64,000 nucleotides of DNA from assembly GCA_965216535.1 (NCBI GenBank), contig OZ244175.1:3286001-3350000 (forward strand), given 5' to 3'. This document shows, in pieces, positions 25,305 through 33,987 of the stretch; the stretch's first letter is position 1, and each line of letters starts with the position of its first letter. The stretch is from Hoeflea_A sp965216535. Its GTDB lineage: Bacteria; Pseudomonadota; Alphaproteobacteria; Rhizobiales; Rhizobiaceae. The position numbers were made by a program, and so were the translations under genes. The notes under the pieces were generated by a model. The model had not been told where the DNA came from. It saw only the letters and a program-made list of their open reading frames with translations, and did no database searches.

Positions 25305-26323
25305 CCCTCCTGCGGGACTGGGGCGTCCTCGCGCAGCAGACCCTTCTGCTTCAGCGTGGTCCAGAAATCACCGGGGATGGGATGGGTGAACCAGGCAAGG
25401 TTTTTCTCCAGCTGCTCGACGGTCCGCGTGCCCGCCGCAAAAGAAGGCACAGCCGGGTGGGCAACAACAAACTGCAGTGCGGCGGCAGGAAGCGGCACGT
25501 TGTATTCGGCACAGACCGCTTCGATGCCCGCCACACGATCCATGATATCCTGGGGGGCAGGGGCATAGTTGTATTTTGCCCCTTCGACAGCCCCCGTCGC
25601 CAAAATGCCGGAGTTGAATCCGCCGCCGACGACAACGGCGGCATTGCGCTCTTCGCACAATGGCAGGAAGCTGTTGAGCGAGTCCTGCTCCAGCAACGTG
25701 TAGCGGCCGGCCAGCAGGAAGCAGTCGAAATCGCGCTGCTTCAAGGCCTCCTCGCACACTTCCCACTCGTTGACGCCGACACCGATCGCCTTCACCAGGC
25801 CTTCCTCGCGGAGTTGCGCCAGGGCTTTCCACGCGCCGTCCATGGCCTGTCTGAAGACCTCCGGCTGTTCGTCGCCTCGGGTGAAAACGTCGATGTCGTG
25901 AATGAAGCAGATATCCATGCGCTCCAGGGCCAGGCGCTGTAGCGAGTCCTCGAAGGCACGCATGGTGCCATCATAGCTGTAGTCGAAGATCATCTCATTG
26001 GGCGCCGCGTCGGTCCATGGCGTGAAATCGATCTCCGAGCGCCGCTTTGGCTTGAGGATGCGGCCGACCTTCGAGGACAGAACGAAATCGTCCCGATGCC
26101 TCCAACGCAGGGAGTGGCCGCACCGCAATTCGGACAGGCCATGGCCGTACATCGGTGCGGTATCGAAGAATCGAACGCCGGCGTCCCATGCACAATTGAT
26201 CATTCCATCCGACGTGTGCTCGTCGATCGGCCGGAAAATATTGCCGATCGGCGCAGCACCGAAGGCGAAGGGCGTGACATGCAGGTCGACCCTGCCGAAT
26301 TTCTGCTTGTCGGATATCTTCAC
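25301..26323 (-). CDS. Aldo/keto reductase (D-threo-aldose 1-dehydrogenase/pyridoxal dehydrogenase-like)
   Basis: A 340-residue aldo/keto reductase of a different subgroup from the one at 6024. The tetrad is D54 and Y59 in RFFDTAPMYG, K85 in SSKVG and H142 in CFIHDID. The subgroup contains L-fucose/D-arabinose dehydrogenases and pyridoxal 4-dehydrogenase, which oxidise a cyclic hemiacetal to a lactone. GGAGG lies directly before the start and is preceded at once by operator copy C. The gene diverges from the acyl-CoA dehydrogenase gene. Confidence 0.9.
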   Translation of the reverse strand: MKISDKQKFGRVDLHVTPFAFGAAPIGNIFRPIDEHTSDGMINCAWDAGVRFFDTAPMYGHGLSELRCGHSLRWRHRDDFVLSSKVGRILKPKRRSEIDFTPWTDAAPNEMIFDYSYDGTMRAFEDSLQRLALERMDICFIHDIDVFTRGDEQPEVFRQAMDGAWKALAQLREEGLVKAIGVGVNEWEVCEEALKQRDFDCFLLAGRYTLLEQDSLNSFLPLCEERNAAVVVGGGFNSGILATGAVEGAKYNYAPAPQDIMDRVAGIEAVCAEYNVPLPAAALQFVVAHPAVPSFAAGTRTVEQLEKNLAWFTHPIPGDFWTTLKQKGLLREDAPVPQEG

Positions 26324-26335
26324 GGTCGTTCCTCC

Positions 26336-26353
26336 AAGTAACTGTTTAGTTAT
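26336..26353 (+). promoter_or_regulatory. MarR-type operator, copy C
   Basis: AAGTAACTGTTTAGTTAT matches AAGTAAC-N6-GTTAC except for the last base and contains the perfect inverted repeat TAACT-N4-AGTTA. It abuts the Shine-Dalgarno sequence of the minus-strand aldo/keto reductase (start 26323), so binding would block transcription of that operon. Confidence 0.65.
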
Positions 26354-26494
26354 TAACGATACAGATTCCGCGGACTATGGCAAGTCCGTTTCGCTTGCCC
26401 GGGCAGCGAATCCGTGTGCTTCCGATGGATGCACATCTGAAAAATCAGCAGGCGACTTCGGGTAACTTGACGCTGCGATGCAGGCTTGCTATTT

Positions 26495-26512
26495 AAGTAA
26501 CCAGATAGTTAC
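26495..26512 (+). promoter_or_regulatory. MarR-type operator, copy D
   Basis: AAGTAACCAGATAGTTAC is the most symmetrical copy, with perfect GTAAC and GTTAC arms around six bases. It ends 16 bases before the acyl-CoA dehydrogenase start codon. With copy C it brackets the divergent promoter region 26324-26528. Confidence 0.68.
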
Positions 26513-26528
26513 AACTTTGTAAAGTGCG

Positions 26529-27674
26529 ATGTTTCTCACAGACACCCATGAGCAAGTCCGCGACATGGCGCGGCAGTTTTCAGAAGACGTTGTCCGCCCG
26601 ATGGCGGAGGAGCTTGACCGTGAGGAGCGGTTTCCGGCGGAAATTTATGAACAGATGGGAGAGCTGGGACTTTTCGGCATTGGCGTTCCCGAGGAACTTG
26701 GAGGTCCGGGCTTCGACACTCTCTGTTATGCGCTTGTCATGGAAGAGCTGTCGCGCGGCTATTCGTCGGTTGCTGACCAGTGTGGACTGGTCGAGTTGAT
26801 TTCCACACTTCTGGTTCGCCACGGCAGCTCCGAGCAGCAGCAAAAATGGCTGCCCGAGGTGATGTCGGCGCGTAAACGTGCTGCCTACTGCATCACCGAA
26901 CCTGAAGCGGGTACGGATGTGTCTGGTATCCGGAGCACCGCTGTGCGCAGTGGCGACGGATGGGTGCTCAATGGCGGCAAGATATGGATCCACAACGCAC
27001 CGGTTGCCGATGTGGCGTTTGTTTTGGCGCGGACCGACCCTGAGGCCGGTCGCCGCGGCATGAGCATCTTCATCGTCGATCTCGACCTGGCTGGCGTCGA
27101 ACGCGGTCCCAAGGAACACAAGATGGGGCAGAGGGCGAGCCAGGTCGGCGCGCTGACCTTCACAGATGTCGCTTTGTCGCCCGATGCGCTGCTTGGCGAG
27201 GAAGGGCGCGGCTTCCACATGATGATGAGCGTTCTCGACAAGGGACGGGTCGGCATTGCCTCCCTGGCCGTCGGGATCGGGCAGGCGGGCCTGGAAGCGG
27301 CTCTGGATTACGCACAGCAGCGCAAGCAGTTCGGATCGCAAATTGCCGAGTTTCAGGGCGTTCAATGGATGCTTGCCGATATGGCGAAGGATGTCGAGGC
27401 AGCAAGACTTCTCGTGCAAAGTGCAGCGGTAGCTATCGATCAAGGTCGGGATGCGACAAAGGCCTGTTCAATGGCAAAGTGTTTCGCCGGTGACATGGCT
27501 GTTACCCGCACCGCCGACGCGATTCAGATCTTCGGCGGCTCCGGTTACATTCGCGGATTTGAGGTAGAGCGGCTTTACCGCGATGCCAAGATCACGCAGA
27601 TATACGAGGGAACCAACCAGATTCAGCGCATGATCATCGCGCGCGAACTGATCAAGCACGGAGCCCGAACATGA
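26529..27674 (+). CDS. Acyl-CoA dehydrogenase
   Basis: A 381-residue FAD enzyme that introduces a trans-2 double bond into an acyl-CoA. ITEPEAGTDVSG near residue 120 and the C-terminal YEGTNQIQRM are family signatures. The catalytic base is E360 in IYEGTNQ, the position used by short-chain dehydrogenases, so a short or medium acyl group is likely. It overlaps the SDR gene by ATGA. Under operator copy D it is the first gene of a four-gene operon ending at 30485. Confidence 0.93.
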   Translation: MFLTDTHEQVRDMARQFSEDVVRPMAEELDREERFPAEIYEQMGELGLFGIGVPEELGGPGFDTLCYALVMEELSRGYSSVADQCGLVELISTLLVRHGSSEQQQKWLPEVMSARKRAAYCITEPEAGTDVSGIRSTAVRSGDGWVLNGGKIWIHNAPVADVAFVLARTDPEAGRRGMSIFIVDLDLAGVERGPKEHKMGQRASQVGALTFTDVALSPDALLGEEGRGFHMMMSVLDKGRVGIASLAVGIGQAGLEAALDYAQQRKQFGSQIAEFQGVQWMLADMAKDVEAARLLVQSAAVAIDQGRDATKACSMAKCFAGDMAVTRTADAIQIFGGSGYIRGFEVERLYRDAKITQIYEGTNQIQRMIIARELIKHGART

Positions 27675-28450
27675 GTGCAGGCCGTCAGGCAGCGCTGATC
27701 ACAGGATCGAGCAGGGGAATAGGTCTCGGTATCGCGACAGAACTGGCGCGCCGCGGCTTCGACGTTGCCCTGAATGCGCCTGAAGAAGGTGACGAAATCG
27801 ACTCAGCGGTCGAGGCCGTTGGCAAGCTCGGTGGCGATGTCGTCAAAGTGGTGGGAGACGTCTCCGACCTGCAGGGACACGCTGGCATGCTCGACCGCGC
27901 AGAGGCGGCAATCGGACCGTTGTCGACGCTGGTCAACAACGCTGGGGTCTCGGTTTTGCAGCGCGGTGATCTTCTGGAAGCTAGCGAGGAAAGTTACGAT
28001 CGCTGCATGGCGGTCAACGCCAAGGCCGTGTTTTTCCTGAGTCAGGCTTTTGCCCGGCGGCTGGTTGATCGTGATCGTTCCGATGGACGGTTCTACAGTC
28101 TCGTCAACATCACCTCGTCGAATGCCAACGCCGTCGCTGCTCCGCGCGTCGAGTATTGCGTTTCGAAGGCCGCAGCTGCGATGGTTTCCAAGGCATTTGC
28201 AGTCCGGCTCGGCGAAGAGGGGATCGCCGTTTACGACGTTCAGCCGGGCCTGATCGAGACTGACATGACGAAGACCGTCAAGCATACCTATCAGAAACGA
28301 ATTGACGAGGAAGGGCTGACGCTGCTTCCGCGCCTGGGCCAACCGCAGGACATGGGCCGTATCGTGGCCACGCTTGCGTGTGGCGATCTGCCTTACACCA
28401 CCGGCCAGACCATTTCCGCCGATGCCGGCATGCTTGTGACACGATTTTGA
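27671..28450 (+). CDS. Short-chain dehydrogenase/reductase (3-ketoacyl reductase-like)
   Basis: A 259-residue NAD(P)-dependent SDR with TGSSRGIG at residues 11-18, LVNNAG near residue 88 and the catalytic set S149 or S150, Y162 and K166 (YCVSK). It would interconvert a 3-hydroxyacyl and 3-ketoacyl compound, or a sugar alcohol and ketone. The overlap with the acyl-CoA dehydrogenase gene supports the first, while the DUF993 and epimerase genes downstream resemble sugar-catabolic neighbourhoods. Both remain open. Confidence 0.9.
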   Translation: MSAGRQAALITGSSRGIGLGIATELARRGFDVALNAPEEGDEIDSAVEAVGKLGGDVVKVVGDVSDLQGHAGMLDRAEAAIGPLSTLVNNAGVSVLQRGDLLEASEESYDRCMAVNAKAVFFLSQAFARRLVDRDRSDGRFYSLVNITSSNANAVAAPRVEYCVSKAAAAMVSKAFAVRLGEEGIAVYDVQPGLIETDMTKTVKHTYQKRIDEEGLTLLPRLGQPQDMGRIVATLACGDLPYTTGQTISADAGMLVTRF

Positions 28451-28459
28451 GATGCGACC

Positions 28460-29608
28460 ATGAATATCGATCTTCCTGACGCCGAGGGGCGTTTGCAAAG
28501 CTATCAGATGATTGGCGAAAGCCCTGCCGTGATGCCCATGCTGCAGGACGCCAACCGAGTCTTCTATTCCGCCGCTCACGTCGTTGCCGATCCGTATTCG
28601 GATACCGATCCGTCCACCGTTCCCGCGATCGACTGGGAGGCGACCATGGCCTTTCGCCGGCACCTGGCGGGTCTCGGGCTTGGCATTGCCGAAGCGATGG
28701 ATACTGCCCAACGCGGCATGGGGCTCGACTGGGCGGGGGCACTGGATCTCATTCGACGGACCAAATCGGAACTGCCGGAGGCATTGGTCGCCAGCGGCGC
28801 GGGAACGGATCATCTGTTGCCACGTGACGCGTCCTCTCTGGACAACGTCAAACGAGCCTATCTGGAACAGGTCGAAGCTGTGCAGAAATGCGACAGCCGG
28901 ATCATCCTGATGGCAAGCCGGGCCTTGGCGGCGGTTGGTAGAAGCCCCGGGGAGTATGTCAGCCTCTATGGCGCTGTCCTGCAAGAGTGCGACAAACCAG
29001 TCATTCTCCATTGGCTCGGATCGATGTTCGACCCGCTATTGGAGGGCTATTGGGGCGGTGCGTCCTTTGAAGAGAACCTTGAAACCTGCCTGCGGATCAT
29101 CGCTGACAACGTGGATAAAGTGGACGGTATCAAGATCTCCCTGCTCGACAAGGAGAAGGAAATCGTCATGCGGCGTCGTCTGCCGGAGGGCGTCCGGATG
29201 TATACCGGTGACGATTTCAATTATCCGGAACTGATCGAAGGCGATGAAGAGGGATATTCGGATGCGCTTCTCGGGATCTTCGACCCCTTGGCGCCGTTGG
29301 CCTCAACCGCCGCTGCACGCCTGGCGCAGGGCGACAGTCACGGTTTCCGAGCGCTCCTTGATCCGACCGTGCCATTGGCTCGCCACCTGTTCCGGGCGCC
29401 AACCCAATACTACAAGACCGGCGTGGTGTTTCTGGCCTGGCTCAATGGCTTCCAGGACCATTTCGTGATGCTGGGTGGGGCCCAGGCCCTGCGGCCGCTT
29501 CCCTATTTTGTCGATGCTTTCAAGATGGCCGACCAATGCGGCCTGTTTGCAGACCCGGAACGGGCTGCAGATCGCATGCGCAGCCTGCTCAAGGTGTACG
29601 GCGTCTGA
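28460..29608 (+). CDS. DUF993 family protein (dihydrodipicolinate synthase-like TIM barrel)
   Basis: A 382-residue protein recognised as DUF993 by its length, its N-terminal pattern and conserved stretches such as VILHWLGSMFDPLLEGYWGG near residue 180 and DGIKISLLDKEKE near residue 222. The lysine in the latter is placed where class I aldolases of the dihydrodipicolinate synthase superfamily form a Schiff base. The reaction is not established. It sits between SDR and epimerase genes, as in sugar-catabolic clusters of rhizobia, but here within a beta-oxidation-like operon. Confidence 0.82.
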   Translation: MNIDLPDAEGRLQSYQMIGESPAVMPMLQDANRVFYSAAHVVADPYSDTDPSTVPAIDWEATMAFRRHLAGLGLGIAEAMDTAQRGMGLDWAGALDLIRRTKSELPEALVASGAGTDHLLPRDASSLDNVKRAYLEQVEAVQKCDSRIILMASRALAAVGRSPGEYVSLYGAVLQECDKPVILHWLGSMFDPLLEGYWGGASFEENLETCLRIIADNVDKVDGIKISLLDKEKEIVMRRRLPEGVRMYTGDDFNYPELIEGDEEGYSDALLGIFDPLAPLASTAAARLAQGDSHGFRALLDPTVPLARHLFRAPTQYYKTGVVFLAWLNGFQDHFVMLGGAQALRPLPYFVDAFKMADQCGLFADPERAADRMRSLLKVYGV

Positions 29609-29609
29609 C

Positions 29610-30485
29610 ATGGCCGAAACGAAACTGCGCGATTTTTCGACCGACCATTCGGCGCTCGCGCTGAACACGGCCACGCTTGGCCACAATGTTGAAGGGCATG
29701 GCGCGGGCTGGAGCCCGGAACAGGTCATTGATGCCTGCGCAGAGCGCGGTTTCGGCGCCATTACCTGGTGGCGCAGAGAGTTGGCCGACCGCGCCGTCGA
29801 GATCGGCGAGCGGACCCGCGCCGCCGGCCTGCAGGTGGCAGGCCTTTGTCGCACGCCATTTCTTGTCGGCCCGCTGGCACCGCCGACCAGACGGGCAATG
29901 ATGGACGATTTCAATGCCTCGATAGACATGGCTGCGGATTTGGGTGCACCTTGCGTCACCATTTGTGTGGGGGGCGTCGTCGAAGGCACGCACAGCATGC
30001 GGGACAGTCTGGATCGTGTTGCCGATATCGTGGCCGAGGGCGCTCCGCGGGCTGCGGCCGGCAATGTTCGACTGGCGCTTGAACCGCTCAATCCGGTCTA
30101 TGGCGGCAACCGTTCATGCCTGGTGACCGTACGCGATGCCGTCGATCTGTGCGAGCGTATCGATCATCCGGCGATCGCAGTCGCCGTCGATGTCTACCAT
30201 GTCTGGTGGGATCTTTCGCTCGCAACGGAATTGCAGCGATTGGGTGGAGATCGCATCGCCGGGTATCACCTCTGCGACTGGCTCGCTGATACTCGCGATG
30301 TGCTGCTCGATCGCGGCATGATGGGCGATGGTGTTGCAGACCTCAAGCATATCCGGTCAGCCGTTGAGGGAGCCGGTTACGACGGTTTTTGCGAAGTCGA
30401 AATTTTTTCCGCTAACAACTGGTGGAAGCGTGACCCTGAAGAGACTCTGGACATGTGCGTCGAGAGGTTCAGGTCGGTGTGCTGA
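29610..30485 (+). CDS. Sugar phosphate isomerase/epimerase family protein (AP endonuclease 2-like TIM barrel)
   Basis: A 291-residue xylose isomerase-like TIM barrel. Metal-binding residues are suggested by E in LALEPLNP, D and H in VAVDVYHVWWDL, H in AGYHLCDW and E in GFCEVEIFSANNW. Family members isomerise or epimerise ketoses or ketoacids such as 2-keto-myo-inositol. The start at 29610 lies one base after the DUF993 stop; a longer frame from 29475 is only overlap. It is the last gene of the operon. Confidence 0.87.
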   Translation: MAETKLRDFSTDHSALALNTATLGHNVEGHGAGWSPEQVIDACAERGFGAITWWRRELADRAVEIGERTRAAGLQVAGLCRTPFLVGPLAPPTRRAMMDDFNASIDMAADLGAPCVTICVGGVVEGTHSMRDSLDRVADIVAEGAPRAAAGNVRLALEPLNPVYGGNRSCLVTVRDAVDLCERIDHPAIAVAVDVYHVWWDLSLATELQRLGGDRIAGYHLCDWLADTRDVLLDRGMMGDGVADLKHIRSAVEGAGYDGFCEVEIFSANNWWKRDPEETLDMCVERFRSVC

Positions 30486-30497
30486 CTTTCAGAAGAG

Positions 30498-30517
30498 AAT
30501 TGTATAGATATGCAATT
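30498..30517. promoter_or_regulatory. Candidate operator upstream of the altronate dehydratase family gene
   Basis: AATTG and CAATT flank a ten-base centre that is partly symmetrical (TATAGATATG). The spacing resembles GntR-type sites. It lies 116 bases upstream of the gene at 30634, with no regulator gene beside it, so support is weak. Confidence 0.3.
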
Positions 30518-30633
30518 TAATCAGAATTCGCTTGTCCAATAGCGGGCTGAAAGCCTATTGCCTGGGCTGGGCTGCTGTGACAGGACACCGCGAATTCCGG
30601 TAAATTCGGTTCACTCTATCCACGCGATTTCAC

Positions 30634-32157
30634 ATGCTCGACACAATCAATCCGACCATTCGTCTCAATCCCGAGGACGACGTGGTTGTCGCTCTGCGCA
30701 ATCTCGAAGGAGGAGAAAGGGTTGGCGAAACAACATTGCGCGAACCGGTCCACTCCGGACACAAGATCGCCGTGAGATCCGTCGCGGCCGGCAGTGCGGT
30801 GCGCAAATACGGTCAGATCATCGGCTACGCGTCGACAGACATCCAACCGGGCAGCCATGTCCACACCCACAATCTCGACTACCGGCCGACTGACCAGGAT
30901 TATGAATTTTGCGTCGCTGCCAATCCCCTGGAGCCTATCGAGAGCGGCGATCAGGCAACATTTCGGGGTTTTCGTCGGCCGAACGGCAAGGTGGGAACGC
31001 GCAACTATATCGGCGTGCTCACCAGCGTGAATTGTTCGGCGACGGCGGCCCGCTTCATCGCTTCGGCCTTCACGCCGGAACTGCTTACCCAATATCCCAA
31101 TGTCGATGGTGTCGTCGCCTTCGTGCACGGCACCGGATGCGGCATGGCCGACAATGGCGAGGGCTACGAAAACCTGCAGCGGGTTCTCTGGGGCTATGCA
31201 CGCAACCCGAATCTAGCCGGTGTGCTGCTTGTCGGTCTGGGCTGCGAGGTCAACCAGATCGATTTCCTTCTGGAGGCCTACAACATCGAACGCGGGCCGC
31301 TGTTCCAGACGATGAACATCCAGACGACCGGTGGACTGCGCAAAACAATCGATGCGGGTGTCGATATCGTCAAGTCCATGTTGCCCATCGCCAACCAGGC
31401 GGAACGCGAGACCTGTCCGGCCTCCGAGTTGATTCTGGCTCTGCAATGCGGCGGCTCCGACGGCTGGTCGGGTATCACCGCCAATCCCGCCCTTGGCTAC
31501 GCCGCCGATTTGCTGGTGCGCCATGGCGGCACGGCTGTTCTGGCTGAGACGCCTGAAATCTATGGTGCCGAGCACCTGTTGACGCGCCGTGCGGCAACGC
31601 CGGAGGTCGGTCGCAAATTGGTCGACCGCATCCAGTGGTGGGAAGACTACACCGCGCGCAATTTCGGCTCGATGGACAACAACCCGTCGCCCGGCAACAA
31701 GCGCGGCGGCTTGACGACCATACTGGAGAAGTCTCTCGGCGCCGTCGCCAAGGGCGGCACCAGCCCGCTCAACGGCGTTTACCTCTACGGAGAGCCGGTG
31801 GATGCCAAAGGGTTCGTCTTCATGGACAGCCCCGGCTATGATCCGTGCTCGGTAACGGGGCAGATTGCCAGCGGGAGCACTGTCGTCTGTTTCACCACTG
31901 GGCGCGGGTCGGCGTTTGGAGCCAAACCATCGCCGTCGATCAAGATCGCCACCAACGATGCAGTGTTTGAGCGCATGTCCGAGGACATGGATATCGATGC
32001 CGGGCGAATCGCGTCTTCAGGAGCTGGGATCGAGGAAGTCGGCGAAGAAATATTCCAACGCATTCTCGCCGTTGCATCGGGCCAACAGACCTTGTCGGAA
32101 GCCCAGGGACTGGGCGATCTGGAATTCGTTCCGTGGCAGATTGGTGCCACCATGTAG
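30634..32157 (+). CDS. Altronate/galactarate dehydratase family protein (UxaA-like)
   Basis: A 507-residue protein with the small N-terminal SAF domain (about residues 1-100, with GHKIAVRSVAAG) followed by the large UxaA/GarD catalytic domain. Conserved cysteines and histidines for iron binding are present in FVHGTGCGMADNGEGYENL near residue 165 and ILALQCGGSDGWSGIT near residue 268. The enzyme would dehydrate a sugar acid to a 2-keto-3-deoxy acid. It stands alone, with about 150 bases upstream holding only a weak palindrome. The exact substrate is not clear. Confidence 0.9.
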   Translation: MLDTINPTIRLNPEDDVVVALRNLEGGERVGETTLREPVHSGHKIAVRSVAAGSAVRKYGQIIGYASTDIQPGSHVHTHNLDYRPTDQDYEFCVAANPLEPIESGDQATFRGFRRPNGKVGTRNYIGVLTSVNCSATAARFIASAFTPELLTQYPNVDGVVAFVHGTGCGMADNGEGYENLQRVLWGYARNPNLAGVLLVGLGCEVNQIDFLLEAYNIERGPLFQTMNIQTTGGLRKTIDAGVDIVKSMLPIANQAERETCPASELILALQCGGSDGWSGITANPALGYAADLLVRHGGTAVLAETPEIYGAEHLLTRRAATPEVGRKLVDRIQWWEDYTARNFGSMDNNPSPGNKRGGLTTILEKSLGAVAKGGTSPLNGVYLYGEPVDAKGFVFMDSPGYDPCSVTGQIASGSTVVCFTTGRGSAFGAKPSPSIKIATNDAVFERMSEDMDIDAGRIASSGAGIEEVGEEIFQRILAVASGQQTLSEAQGLGDLEFVPWQIGATM

Positions 32158-32262
32158 CCGACCTGCTGACAGATCCTGACAGGATGGATCTGATGGAGCC
32201 CTTTGATCAGTCCGGCCGTCACTCTAGGATTGCGATTGTCGTTTACCGTGAGGAGCGGGATT

Positions 32263-32670
32263 TTGCAGACCAATGCCGACATGCCGGCGGATGTCGCTGG
32301 GGCGTTCGAGGCGCTTTCCGATGATGCGCTGCCCAGGCTGCTTTCGATACGAGACCTGATTTTCAAGGTCGCGGCTGATACCGATGGCGTTGGTGAAATC
32401 GTCGAAACTCTCAAATGGGGACAGCCGAGCTATCTGACCGTTCGGCCGAAATCCGGCAGCACCGTCCGCTTGGGCGTCAGCAAGGATGGACGGCCGGCGC
32501 TGTTCTGCCATTGCCAAACCACGCTCGTCCGAGAGTATCGCAAGCTTTACGATGCCGACTTCGACTTCGAAGGCAATCGGGCGGTCATCCTGAAGGACGA
32601 ACCGTCTCTTCCGGTTGCTGAACTGGAGCACTGCCTTGCCCTGGCACTGACCTACCATCGCCGCAAATAG
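32263..32670 (+). CDS. DUF1801 domain-containing protein
   Basis: A small cytoplasmic protein of about 135 residues with the DUF1801 pattern: VGEIVETLKWGQPSYL near residue 45 and a later KLYDADFDFEGNRAV stretch. The family adopts a YdhG-like fold, and no reaction is known. I favour the TTG at 32263 because AGGAG lies eight bases upstream; ATG 32281 is the alternative. The short gap before it (32158-32262) carries only a weak hairpin at 32170-32192. Confidence 0.78.
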   Translation: MQTNADMPADVAGAFEALSDDALPRLLSIRDLIFKVAADTDGVGEIVETLKWGQPSYLTVRPKSGSTVRLGVSKDGRPALFCHCQTTLVREYRKLYDADFDFEGNRAVILKDEPSLPVAELEHCLALALTYHRRK

Positions 32671-32682
32671 CTTTACACTCGT

Positions 32683-33987
32683 TTAGTTGAACATCGCGTT
32701 GGGGAGCAGCAATGCGATCTCTGGGAAGATCACCAGAATGACCAGCGCGATTGCCATGGCAAGCCAGAACGGCATGATCCCGGCGAATATCGTCTCCATC
32801 TTGACGTCCGGCACGATGCTCTTGACGACGAAGACATTGACGCCGATGGGCGGCGATATGAGCCCCATTTCGAGCACGATGACCATGATAACGCCGAGCC
32901 AGATCGGGTCGAAACCGAGCGACACGATCAGCGGAAAGACGATCGGCAAGGTGATGACCAGAAGCGACAGGCCTTCGATAAACATGCCAAGCACGACGTA
33001 GCCCAGAAGGATCACAGCCAATGTGCCGTAGGCGCCGAGAGCTAAGCCGGTCATTGCTGATGCGATCGTCTCAGGCAGGTGCGACAGGGCAACAAAGGGT
33101 GCGAATACATTGGCCCCGATCAGTATGAAAAAGGCCATGCCGGTGGTGCGCAACGTTTCGGCGCTGGCATCCCACAGGGTCTGCAAAGTGCACTTGCCGC
33201 GTATGATCAGCATCAGCAGGGCGAAACAGGCGCCGACGCCGGCCGCCTCGACCGGGGTGAAGAACCCCGTGTAGATGCCCCCGATGGTGATCACGATGAT
33301 CGTCACGATCCCGGTCGCCCGCACCATGCCGGAGAGCTTTTCGCGCAGGTTGAAAACCGGGCCTTTCGGCCCTTCTTCCGGCGTGAGCAGGGTAACCAGC
33401 GCTATGGCGATCAGAAAAAGTGTGGTCAGGAGCAATCCGGGCAGCACGCCGGCCATGAACAGGCGGCCGATGGATTCCTCTGTCAGCACCGCGTAGATGA
33501 CGAAGCCGGTCGAGGGCGGAATGAGTATGCCCAGTGTTCCGCCGGCGGCTATTGAGCCGGTGGCCAACCTGGCACCGTATCGATAGCGCCGCATTTCCGG
33601 GTAGGCGACTTTGCCCATCGTGACGGCTGAGGCGATCGATGAACCGGAAAGCGCGGCGAAGCCGGCGCAGCCCAGGATGGTCGCGGCAGCCAGTCCCCCG
33701 CGCAGGTGGCCGATCAGCCGGTAGGCGGCGTCGAACAGGTCGCGGCTCAATCCGGCGGCCGAGGCCAGATTGCCCATGAGGATGAACAACGGAATGATCG
33801 ACAACTCGTAGACCGTCACCGTCGCGAAAGCCTGGCCGCTCAGCGTGTAAGCGGCCGCCTGAAAGCCGTTCAACAAAATTGTGCCGCCGAAGCCGACGAT
33901 CAGCAGTGCGATGGCGACCGGCGTTCCAAGCGCCATCAGGCCGAACAGCACACCGAAGCCGACAAGCCCCAGCAGTTCAGTGCTCAT
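32683..33987 (-). CDS. TRAP transporter large permease (DctM)
   Basis: A 434-residue DctM-type membrane protein with about 12 hydrophobic segments. FAALSGSSIASAVTMGKVAYPEM near residue 115 and the GGTLGILIPPS motif near residue 150 are DctM hallmarks. It forms the Na+-driven channel together with the small DctQ subunit. The gene overlaps the DctQ gene by 11 bases. TRAP systems import carboxylates, including aromatic and sugar acids; the substrate here is unknown. Confidence 0.94.
   Translation of the reverse strand: MSTELLGLVGFGVLFGLMALGTPVAIALLIVGFGGTILLNGFQAAAYTLSGQAFATVTVYELSIIPLFILMGNLASAAGLSRDLFDAAYRLIGHLRGGLAAATILGCAGFAALSGSSIASAVTMGKVAYPEMRRYRYGARLATGSIAAGGTLGILIPPSTGFVIYAVLTEESIGRLFMAGVLPGLLLTTLFLIAIALVTLLTPEEGPKGPVFNLREKLSGMVRATGIVTIIVITIGGIYTGFFTPVEAAGVGACFALLMLIIRGKCTLQTLWDASAETLRTTGMAFFILIGANVFAPFVALSHLPETIASAMTGLALGAYGTLAVILLGYVVLGMFIEGLSLLVITLPIVFPLIVSLGFDPIWLGVIMVIVLEMGLISPPIGVNVFVVKSIVPDVKMETIFAGIMPFWLAMAIALVILVIFPEIALLLPNAMFN

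Noticed and set aside
32170..32192. CAGATCC/GGATCTG hairpin after the altronate dehydratase gene as a terminator
   Set aside because: The stem is seven bases with a nine-base loop that can fold otherwise, and no T-tract follows, so it is too weak to list.
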